Source of the DNA: Chitinophaga pinensis
GTDB lineage: Bacteria > Bacteroidota > Bacteroidia > Flavobacteriales_D > Crocinitomicaceae
Reading direction: 5' to 3'
Length of the DNA: 12,305 nt
Assembly (NCBI GenBank): GCA_945870115.1
Contig: CAMBRH010000082.1
Location: forward strand, 1-12,305
Within the stretch, counting starts at the first letter, position 1, and every line of letters begins with the position of its first letter. A program made the position numbers and the translations under genes. Shown one piece after another: positions 1-5,432 of this stretch. The notes below the pieces were generated by a model. The model searched no databases and was not told the origin of the DNA. It saw only the letters and a program-made list of their open reading frames with translations.

Positions 1-2021
1 CCATATTCTCCAGTACCAGAAGTTGCAGCATATCCTGTATTTAATCTGTCATAATCTATATATCTGTATGTTCCTTTGTTGTATTCATACAGACTATTTT
101 TGTCTAATTCTGTAATGTGAAAGTTTGCTAATTGACGTGCAATTGTCCAAATACTAGTAGGACCATTTAATGAACCACCATTGTCACCACCTCCCCAAGA
201 TCTATCTGTTCTTTGTTCTACTTCGAAGCCTAGTGTTAAAGAGTGATCTCCAATATTTACAGCTCCTGAACCAGTAACACGAAATTGTGCATTTTCAGTT
301 TTACCAAAACTATTATATGGTGCACCAATGTTTTGGTAAATTCCATAGACTGATTGGGGAACATCACCATTTCTTAAAGCGTTTCCTAATTGGATTTGAA
401 ATAAGTTTTCATAATTTCCAATTGGGTTGTCTGCATATATTGAATAATACTGTGATGTTATTGCCGCTAAAGTTGCATTTGTTTCAGAAGGAGTAAATTC
501 AACTATTACATCTCTAAAACCGTCTTGTTCAAAATAATCATCCGTTCCATCACCGTTAAAATCTTGTGCGGCATGTGTTCTAATTTTTGTTGTTTTAAAT
601 GTCCCTACATGACCATAATTAAATATGTTAAATCCGTGTTTGTCATCATATTTTTGACCAAATGATTTAGAATAATCCACCATTAAAGAGTAATATGCAC
701 TTTTGATTTTAGAAGTTGAACCTTCTTGGTTGTTTGAAAAACGCTGACTTAATCTTCCATAAACTCTGTAATCTAAATCTTTAGATGATCCAAAATTTGT
801 GAAGTTTAGCAAAGAATTATTTCTATCGTAATCTTTTCCTCTGTTGTAATTCAATGAGCCACCAAAAGTTAAGTTTGTAGAAGGTCCTGTATTTACGTCA
901 ATTTTTCCAGAAGCAGAAAATTCAGTTCTTCTTGCATTCATTCTCCAATCAACCATTTCAAAATCGTCTTTTCTTAAGAAGTTTGCATTGTGGTATGTTC
1001 CAAATCCATTACCAGTTGGCCTTAATGGATTAGCAATCAATTCATCTCTCACTTCTTTTTTAATTCTTTCTCTTCCTCCAGCAATTGGTCTATCATCAAT
1101 TTGGTCTGTGATATTTCCTGAAATTAAAAACCCTAATCTTGGTTTAGTTTTTCTTCCAGTAGAATCTTTTTGCATCCAAAGTGGGCCAGAAAGCATACCT
1201 TCAAATAGGTTATAACCATATTTATCTAATCCAATAACTTTACCGTCATAACCATTTTCATCTTTACCTTTTACGTAAAATCCTGAAGAAACAACCTCAG
1301 CACTTCCAAAAAACTTGGAAGATGGTCCTCTAGTTGTTACGGAAATTACACCACCAGTAACATCCCCATAATTTGCTGGAACACCACCTGTAATAACTGA
1401 AACCTCTTCAATTGCAGATTTTGGCAAATTAGATGATCCTCGAACTTTAATTCCATCAATGTAAAAATAAGTACCATCAGATCGTGATCCACGCACGCTG
1501 ATTTCTCCATTTTCCTGAGCATTTACACCACCTACAGTAGAAGCTACACCAGTAGCATTTCTAACAGGAAGTCGTGCAATATCATCTCTTGTAATAGTGG
1601 CACCCGAAGCACCACCATCTCTATCAATTAAAGGTACTCGGTAAGCAACAACTTTAACCTCTTCAATTTCTTGTACCGTTGTAGGTTTTGATAGCACTTG
1701 ATTATCAAGGAAAGTTATTTTATTTGCAGAAACAACTACTCCAGTCGTTAAACTTGCTTGGTATCCTTCTCCTTCATTTCTAATTTCTACGTCATATTCA
1801 CCAGGGTTCAATGAGTTGATTTGAAATTTACCATCAAAATCGGTATTTGCTCCTCCTTTAATTGTTCCGTTTTGCTTTAAAAGCACTTTACAACCAAAAA
1901 TTGGCTCTTTAGATTTTTCATCTATAACAGAACCCTTTACTGTCCCTAGACCCCCCTGAGAAAATCCGTAAGCAGCTGTCATCAAGACACTTAAAACTAA
2001 TAAATTGAGTTTTCTTAACAT
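1..2021 (-). CDS. TonB-dependent outer-membrane receptor, N-terminal part (3' end cut by window edge)
   Basis: The reading frame is open from ATG at 2021 to the window edge: 673 codons without a stop. Residues 1-22 look like a Sec signal peptide (MLRK, hydrophobic LLVLSVLMTAA, then GFSQ). Residues about 26-110 form a CarboxypepD_reg-like beta-sandwich (GTVKGSVIDEKSKEPI, then DFDGKF and NPGEYDVEI), as in many Bacteroidota receptors. Residues about 135-232 are the plug, with RNATGVASTVGG, ISVRGSR, YFYIDGIKVRG and the closing NYGDVTGGVISVTTRGP. After that come beta-barrel strands rich in aromatic and asparagine residues. A TonB-box-like stretch (EEVKVVAYRVP, about 121-130) precedes the plug. Family members import a ligand across the outer membrane using TonB energy. 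No SusD-like partner is visible, so this is not shown to be a SusC-type receptor, and the substrate is unknown. Most family members are about 900-1100 residues, so roughly a third is missing. The gene has its own promoter at 2142-2172. Confidence 0.93.
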   Translation of the reverse strand, partial: MLRKLNLLVLSVLMTAAYGFSQGGLGTVKGSVIDEKSKEPIFGCKVLLKQNGTIKGGANTDFDGKFQINSLNPGEYDVEIRNEGEGYQASLTTGVVVSANKITFLDNQVLSKPTTVQEIEEVKVVAYRVPLIDRDGGASGATITRDDIARLPVRNATGVASTVGGVNAQENGEISVRGSRSDGTYFYIDGIKVRGSSNLPKSAIEEVSVITGGVPANYGDVTGGVISVTTRGPSSKFFGSAEVVSSGFYVKGKDENGYDGKVIGLDKYGYNLFEGMLSGPLWMQKDSTGRKTKPRLGFLISGNITDQIDDRPIAGGRERIKKEVRDELIANPLRPTGNGFGTYHNANFLRKDDFEMVDWRMNARRTEFSASGKIDVNTGPSTNLTFGGSLNYNRGKDYDRNNSLLNFTNFGSSKDLDYRVYGRLSQRFSNNQEGSTSKIKSAYYSLMVDYSKSFGQKYDDKHGFNIFNYGHVGTFKTTKIRTHAAQDFNGDGTDDYFEQDGFRDVIVEFTPSETNATLAAITSQYYSIYADNPIGNYENLFQIQLGNALRNGDVPQSVYGIYQNIGAPYNSFGKTENAQFRVTGSGAVNIGDHSLTLGFEVEQRTDRSWGGGDNGGSLNGPTSIWTIARQLANFHITELDKNSLYEYNKGTYRYIDYDRLNTGYAATSGTGEY

Positions 2022-2141
2022 AAGTATAGTTTAATTTTTAAACTTTTATTCATAATAAAGCCCGTAAATATAGATATTTCATTTGTAATACTAACTAATT
2101 GTTAATAATTTTTAAAAAAAAGATTTCTTAACTTACTTTAA

Positions 2142-2172
2142 CAAAAGTACAGTGATTTAAAAGAATTTTCAA
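2142..2172 (-). promoter_or_regulatory. Bacteroidota-type promoter of the TonB-dependent receptor gene
   Basis: On the minus strand the sequence reads TTG (2172-2170), 20 bases, then TACTTTTG (2149-2142). This matches the Bacteroidota housekeeping pattern TTG / TAnnTTTG, with the same 20-base gap as the rplM promoter. It predicts a transcript start near 2136 and a 5' UTR of about 115 bases. That leader is A/T-rich, and I see no riboswitch-like structure or Shine-Dalgarno sequence in it. Confidence 0.7.
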
Positions 2173-2453
2173 GTCTTAAATTATTTAAATTAGTGTATTT
2201 TATACATGTCTAAATAATTTTAAAAATTAAGGTGTTGAATATCAGTGTATCTTATTTAAAAATAAGTTTCCCAATTTTTTAGTAGTTTTCAAATATGAAT
2301 TGACTAATTATATCGTTATTGTTGATATGTGTTGATTAAAATTCCCGGTTTGACACTGTTGTGTATCTTTAAAAACTGGTTTTATTCTCAATGAAGTCAA
2401 TTTAAAATCAATGTTAAGTTTTCTTATGATTCATTATATTTAATGTAATATAT
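2173..2453. other. A/T-rich spacer without a supported gene
   Basis: This stretch lies between the receptor promoter and the tsf terminator. No open frame with coding character was found. It holds a short palindrome (CTTATTT/AAATAAG, 2251-2266) and a nested hairpin at 2345-2379: outer arms CCGGTTT/AAACTGG with one G-U pair, and an inner ACAC-TGTT-GTGT. Neither can be assigned a role. Confidence 0.5.
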
Positions 2454-2494
2454 AAAAAAAAAGAGGCTGTATCATTATTGATACAGCCTCTTTT
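2454..2494 (-). terminator. Rho-independent terminator of the rplM-rpsI-rpsB-tsf cluster
   Basis: A perfect 16-bp inverted repeat (2459-2474 and 2479-2494) has the four-base loop TTAT. Its core is AGAGGCTGTATCA/TGATACAGCCTCT. In the minus-strand transcript it is followed by a run of nine U (2462-2454, partly shared with the stem base). It begins 19 bases past the tsf stop codon, which fits a classic intrinsic terminator for this transcript. On the plus strand only TTTT follows the stem, so activity in that direction should be weaker. Confidence 0.93.
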
Positions 2495-2513
2495 AATATT
2501 CTTTTTGTTATTC

Positions 2514-3344
2514 TTAAGCTAATGCATATCTTAAGAAAGAAGAAACAGTTAAGTCTTTTTCAGCTGATGCTAAAAATTCTTGAACTGTTAATTTGTTATC
2601 TCTTACAAATGGTTGACTTAATAAGGTATTTTCTTGAAAAAATTTATTTAATCTACCTTGAGAAATTTTCTCAGCCATTTCAGCTGGTTTTCCTTCTTGT
2701 ATAGCTAATTCTTTTCCAATTTCCAATTCACGATCGATTGTGTTTTGGTCAATTCCATCTTTGTTTAATGCCAATGGATTCATTGCTGCAACTTGCATTG
2801 CAATTTGTTTTCCTGCATCGTCAGCAACTTCTGAATTTGAATTCATTGCTACTAAAGTAGCTAATCTGTTTCCAGGATGGTTGTATGCAACAACTTTAGG
2901 AGCAGTTAGTCTTGAATATGCAGATAAATCTAATTTTTCTCCGATAACACCAACTTGCTCAATGATTTTTTCATCTACTGTAAGTCTATCATCATAAGCT
3001 AGTGCTTTGAAAGAATCAACATCAGCAGGCGCTTTTTCTAATGCGATGTCCATTAATGATTGAACGAAATCTCGGAAACTATCGTTTTTAGCAACGAAAT
3101 CTGTTTCACAATTTAATCTTAAAATTACACCTTCAGTTCCGTTAACGTTAGCTTGAGAGAAAATTAATCCTTCTTTAGCTTCGTTGTCTCCTCTTTTGGC
3201 AGCAATTTTTTGACCTTTTTTACGTAAAATATCGATTGCTTGTTCGAAATCTCCGTTTGATTCAACTAATGCATTTTTGCAGTCCATCATACCTGCACCT
3301 GTTTGTTGACGTAATTTGTTTACTTCTCCAGCTGTAATTGCCAT
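2514..3344 (-). CDS. tsf: Translation elongation factor Ts
   Basis: EF-Ts is the cytoplasmic nucleotide-exchange factor that recycles EF-Tu from the GDP to the GTP form. The 276-residue product begins with the UBA-like N-terminal domain: VNKLRQQTGAGMMDCKNAL at 8-26, then DFEQAIDILRKKG. It carries the TDFVAKND motif (81-88) that inserts next to the EF-Tu nucleotide site. The core subdomains follow, with HPGNRLATLVAMN (156-168) and AMQVAAMNP (182-190). The C-terminal part (QEGKP, then RLNKFFQENTLLSQPF) resembles the module seen in most bacteria, so the length is normal and the protein looks intact. The start is ATG at 3344, with A-rich upstream sequence and no Shine-Dalgarno. It lies 76 bases after rpsB, the usual partner, with a hairpin (3363-3397) between them, and is followed by a strong terminator. 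Confidence 0.98.
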   Translation of the reverse strand: MAITAGEVNKLRQQTGAGMMDCKNALVESNGDFEQAIDILRKKGQKIAAKRGDNEAKEGLIFSQANVNGTEGVILRLNCETDFVAKNDSFRDFVQSLMDIALEKAPADVDSFKALAYDDRLTVDEKIIEQVGVIGEKLDLSAYSRLTAPKVVAYNHPGNRLATLVAMNSNSEVADDAGKQIAMQVAAMNPLALNKDGIDQNTIDRELEIGKELAIQEGKPAEMAEKISQGRLNKFFQENTLLSQPFVRDNKLTVQEFLASAEKDLTVSSFLRYALA

Positions 3345-3362
3345 TTTTTTTAGTTTTAATCC

Positions 3363-3397
3363 AAAAAGACATTAAACGGAAAGTAAAATGTCTTTTT
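3363..3397 (-). promoter_or_regulatory. Hairpin in the rpsB-tsf spacer (possible attenuator or RNA-processing site)
   Basis: Perfect 11-bp arms AAAAAGACATT (3363-3373) and AATGTCTTTTT (3387-3397) enclose a 13-base loop. In the minus-strand transcript the 3' arm ends in five U followed by GG, so this is at best a weak or partial terminator. It sits in the 76-base spacer upstream of tsf, where it could set the S2 to EF-Ts ratio by partial termination, cleavage or protection of an RNA end. The role is inferred; the inverted repeat is seen directly. Confidence 0.5.
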
Positions 3398-3420
3398 GTT
3401 TTTTATTATTAAATTTTTAT

Positions 3421-4233
3421 TTACTCTTTTTCTTCACCTGATTCTGTAACAGGAGCTTCTTCAATTGCAACTTCTGCAACAATTGTTTCTGCTGGAGCAA
3501 CAACTTCAGTAGCAGTTTCTTTTGTTGTTTCTTTGTCTTTACTGTTTTTTCTGTCTTCTAAACCAACTTTGATAGCATCACAAATCTGATCTAAAATAAT
3601 TGAGATAGATTTTGTAGCATCGTCGTTTGCTGGAATAGGGAAATCAACCATTTTAGGATTAGTATTCGTATCTACAATTGCAAATACAGGAATATTTAAT
3701 CTTTTAGCTTCATGTAAGGCGATATTCTCTTTCAAAATATCTACTAAGAAAATAGCAGATGGCTGACGTGACATATCAACGATAGAACCAAAGTTTTTCT
3801 CTAATTTTTCTCTTTGACGTGTTTTGAATAAACGTTCTCTTTTGGAAAGTGTTTCCCACGTTCCATCAGTTTTCATTTTATCAATAGAAGCCATTTTACG
3901 AATCGATTTACGAGTCGTTTGGAAATTTGTTAACATTCCACCAGTCCAACGTTCAGTAACGTATGGCATGTTTACAGCTTTTACTTTTTCAGTAACAAGC
4001 TCTTTTGCTTGTTTTTTTGTTGCAACAAACAATACTTTTTTACCTGATTTTGCAATTTGAGTCATCGCAGCGCAAGCCTGATCTAGGTGAGCAATTGTCT
4101 TATTTAGGTCTATTACGTGAATACCTTTTTGCTCTCCAAAGATATATGGCGCCATTGCTGGATTCCATTTTCTTTTTTGGTGTCCAAAATGAACACCTGC
4201 ATCTAATAATTCTTTAAAAGTTATTTTTGACAT
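3421..4233 (-). CDS. rpsB: 30S ribosomal protein S2 with acidic C-terminal extension
   Basis: S2 is a late-assembling small-subunit protein that bridges the head and body of the 30S near the platform. The 270-residue product has the family N-terminus (DAGVHFGHQKRKWNPAM, 11-27; GIHVIDLNKT, 37-46). It also has the central RWTGGMLTNF (95-104) and the C-terminal VDTNTNPKMVDFPIPANDDA region (188-207). The conserved fold ends near residue 226. The remaining 44 or so residues are low-complexity and rich in Glu, Thr, Ala and Val, ending GEEKE, so the protein is longer than E. coli S2 (241). The start is ATG at 4233 behind an A-rich stretch with no Shine-Dalgarno. The 143-base spacer from rpsI contains a candidate structured leader (4263-4321), which would fit the autoregulation known for S2 operons elsewhere. 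No Bacteroidota promoter was found in the spacer, so co-transcription with rplM-rpsI is likely. Confidence 0.98.
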   Translation of the reverse strand: MSKITFKELLDAGVHFGHQKRKWNPAMAPYIFGEQKGIHVIDLNKTIAHLDQACAAMTQIAKSGKKVLFVATKKQAKELVTEKVKAVNMPYVTERWTGGMLTNFQTTRKSIRKMASIDKMKTDGTWETLSKRERLFKTRQREKLEKNFGSIVDMSRQPSAIFLVDILKENIALHEAKRLNIPVFAIVDTNTNPKMVDFPIPANDDATKSISIILDQICDAIKVGLEDRKNSKDKETTKETATEVVAPAETIVAEVAIEEAPVTESGEEKE

Positions 4234-4262
4234 TTTTTTCTTTTTAAAATTGTTTACGTTCC

Positions 4263-4321
4263 TTTAGTAATCAGCAGAAAGAGGGAGTTCGAGACCTTTA
4301 CTCTATTGCTTGGATACTAAA
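4263..4321 (-). promoter_or_regulatory. Candidate structured mRNA leader of rpsB
   Basis: Nested complementary segments are visible. The outer stem is TTTAGTA (4263-4269) with TACTAAA (4315-4321), 7 bp. The inner stem is AGCA (4273-4276) with TGCT (4307-4310). The apical part has two competing pairings: AGAG/CTCT (4280-4283 with 4301-4304) or AAAG/CTTT (4278-4281 with 4296-4299). The segment is clearly richer in G and C than other spacers here. In the transcript it lies about 30 bases upstream of the rpsB start codon, where a ribosomal-protein autoregulatory site would be expected. The strand is assigned from the rpsB mRNA. The structure is hand-drawn and no covariation is available, so the assignment is an inference. 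Confidence 0.4.
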
Positions 4322-4330
4322 CTTGTCAAT

Positions 4331-4350
4331 TCCGATGAATCGGATTTTTT
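4331..4350. repeat. Short hairpin between rpsI and rpsB
   Basis: TCCGA (4331-4335) and TCGGA (4340-4344) flank the loop TGAA, and the plus strand then has six T. In the rpsI-rpsB transcript (minus) the stem is instead preceded by six A and followed by ATTGAC, so it is not a terminator for these genes. It may belong to the same leader structure as 4263-4321 or protect the rpsI 3' end. Confidence 0.4.
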
Positions 4351-4376
4351 GTAAGAAATAATAAACTAAACGAATA

Positions 4377-4763
4377 TTAACGTTTAGAGAATTGGAATTT
4401 CTTACGTGCTTTTGGTTGACCTGGTTTTTTACGTTCAACCATTCTTGGGTCACGAGTCATTAAACCTTCTGCTTTTAAAGCTGGTTTCATTTCTTCGTTC
4501 ACTTTTACTAAAGCTCTAGAGATTCCTAAACGAATTGCTTCTGCTTGTCCGTTGATTCCACCACCCATAACATTAACAGTAACATCATACTGACCAGCAG
4601 TTTCAGTTAAGTTAAAAGGTTGTAAAACTTTGAATTGTAACATTGCAACAGGAAAGAACTCTTTAAAGTCTTTTTTATTTACAGTCACATTACCCGTACC
4701 TTTTTTTAGGTAAACACGAGCAACTGAAGTTTTTCTTCTTCCTAATGTGTTGATAATTTCCAT
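4377..4763 (-). CDS. rpsI: 30S ribosomal protein S9
   Basis: S9 sits in the head of the 30S subunit, and its C-terminal tail reaches the P-site tRNA. The 128-residue product has normal length. It shows the N-terminal LGRRKTSVARVYLKKGTG (7-24), the family signature around GGGINGQAEAIRLGISRAL (67-85), and the basic C-terminal tail running from RDPRMVERKKPG to the invariant-type end QFSKR. It lies two bases after the rplM stop codon, so the two genes are almost certainly co-transcribed and probably translationally coupled. That pairing is conserved across bacteria. The start is ATG at 4763. It is followed by a 143-base spacer holding hairpins upstream of rpsB. Confidence 0.98.
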   Translation of the reverse strand: MEIINTLGRRKTSVARVYLKKGTGNVTVNKKDFKEFFPVAMLQFKVLQPFNLTETAGQYDVTVNVMGGGINGQAEAIRLGISRALVKVNEEMKPALKAEGLMTRDPRMVERKKPGQPKARKKFQFSKR

Positions 4764-4765
4764 AC

Positions 4766-5221
4766 TTATTTGAATGTATCAAGGTTCATAACTTCTGGCT
4801 TTTGAGCCTCTTGTTTGTGGTCTGTACCAACATAAACTTTTAGGTTTCTGAATAATTCACGGCCTAAAGTGTTTTTTGGTAGCATTCCTTTAACCGCTTT
4901 TTCGATTAATCTTTGCGGATGTTTTTGCAAGATTTCTTGAGCTGTTAAAGATTTTTGTCCACCTGGATACCCCGTATAACGGATATATTCCTTGTTTACT
5001 AATTTAGTTCCTGAGAAAGAAACTTTTTCTGCATTGATAATAATTACATTATCTCCGCAATCTGCATGAGGTGTAAAGTTTACTTTGTGTTTACCACGAA
5101 TTAACTTCGCCACCTTACTCGCTAAACGACCAACAGTTTGGCCTTCAGCATCTACTAACAACCACTTCTTTCCAGAGTTTTCTTTGTTAGCAGAAACGGT
5201 TTTGTAACTTAATGTATCCAC
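4766..5221 (-). CDS. rplM: 50S ribosomal protein L13 (GTG start)
   Basis: L13 is an early-assembling 50S protein that binds 23S rRNA. Conserved blocks are WLLVDAEGQTVGRLASKVAKL (from residue 20), GDNVIIINAEK (56-66), YTGYPGGQ (82-89) and KGMLPKNTLGRELFRNLKVY (111-130), followed by GTDHKHE-like GTDHKQEAQKP. The frame stays open up to a TTG at 5245. I chose GTG at 5221 because it gives a 151-residue protein beginning (V/M)DTLSYKT, the N-terminus I recall for flavobacterial L13. The extra eight residues from the TTG would also overlap the hairpin at the mRNA 5' end. The gene is first in the rplM-rpsI-rpsB-tsf cluster, 44 bases downstream of a strong promoter. A GTG start is unusual for such a highly expressed gene and may limit translation. 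Confidence 0.95.
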   Translation of the reverse strand: MDTLSYKTVSANKENSGKKWLLVDAEGQTVGRLASKVAKLIRGKHKVNFTPHADCGDNVIIINAEKVSFSGTKLVNKEYIRYTGYPGGQKSLTAQEILQKHPQRLIEKAVKGMLPKNTLGRELFRNLKVYVGTDHKQEAQKPEVMNLDTFK

Positions 5222-5247
5222 TTTTATATTTATTAAATAAGACAATT

Positions 5248-5262
5248 CCCCTAATTTGGGGG
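5248..5262 (-). promoter_or_regulatory. Hairpin at the 5' end of the rplM mRNA
   Basis: CCCC (5248-5251) and GGGG (5258-5261, with one further G at 5262) flank a six-base A/T loop. In the minus-strand transcript this reads CCCC(C), loop, GGGG. The predicted transcript start is about 5260, so the stem would form at the very 5' end of the leader, about 27 bases before the GTG start. Possible roles are stabilisation of the mRNA end or an L13 autoregulatory site. It stands out because G/C runs are rare in this region. Confidence 0.5.
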
Positions 5263-5264
5263 TG

Positions 5265-5295
5265 CAAAGATATGAAACTTATTTTTATAATACAA
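5265..5295 (-). promoter_or_regulatory. Promoter of the rplM-rpsI-rpsB-tsf cluster
   Basis: The minus strand reads TTG (5295-5293), 20 bases, then TATCTTTG (5272-5265). This is a full match to the Bacteroidota TTG / TAnnTTTG pattern with the same gap as the receptor promoter at 2142-2172. The transcript start should fall near 5260, giving a leader of about 40 bases that begins with the CCCC/GGGG hairpin. Confidence 0.8.
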
Positions 5296-5350
5296 GTATT
5301 TTTAAAGTAGATTTCTAGATTAGTGAATTATTAGTTAGTTAGGTTTCTTT

Positions 5351-5375
5351 GGGTTGAATATTTTCAACCCTTTTT
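5351..5375. terminator. Hairpin between the crotonase gene and rplM, T-tract on the plus side
   Basis: GGGTTGAA (5351-5358), loop TATT, TTCAACCC (5363-5370): perfect 8-bp arms followed on the plus strand by five T. The genes on both sides run on the minus strand, where the stem is followed by AAAGAAACC instead of a U-run. It therefore looks like an intrinsic terminator facing the 'wrong' way, possibly blocking antisense transcription. It may also act as a U-less terminator or 3'-end stabiliser for the crotonase mRNA. Confidence 0.4.
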
Positions 5376-5383
5376 AGTTCTTA

Positions 5384-5423
5384 AAAAAATATTTTTTGTC
5401 ATAGTTGAGTTGAAAGTTGACAA
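5384..5423 (-). terminator. Weak terminator candidate downstream of the crotonase gene
   Basis: In the minus-strand transcript TTGTCA (5423-5418) can pair with TGACAA (5401-5396) across a 16-base loop. AAAATA and then a run of U (5389-5383) follow. The stem is short and the U-run is displaced, so termination would be inefficient. It starts about 10 bases past the crotonase stop codon, the right place for a 3' end. Confidence 0.3.
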
Positions 5424-5432
5424 GGAATCATA

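Noticed and set aside
287..1215. Plus-strand open frames at 287-496 and 988-1215
   Set aside because: They lie opposite the receptor coding sequence, which is continuous and conserved. Their composition is that of an antisense frame.
2364..2371. TATCTTTA on the plus strand after TTTGACAC as a promoter
   Set aside because: The last base of the element is wrong, the gap to the TTG is only about 11 bases, and no plus-strand gene follows.
2522..2997. Plus-strand open frames over tsf (2522-2704 and 2740-2997)
   Set aside because: They lie opposite a clearly conserved EF-Ts gene, have no recognisable domains and no promoter, so they are chance frames.
4281..4300. GAGTTCGAGACC resembles a tRNA T-arm, suggesting a tRNA or tRNA remnant upstream of rpsB
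   Set aside because: The flanking bases do not form a 5-bp T-stem, and no acceptor, D or anticodon arms can be drawn. It is better explained as part of the candidate leader.
4310..4330. TTGACA on the minus strand near 4328 as an E. coli-type -35 box for rpsB
   Set aside because: No matching -10 at 17 bp, and Bacteroidota promoters do not use this box. No TAnnTTTG element is present in the spacer.
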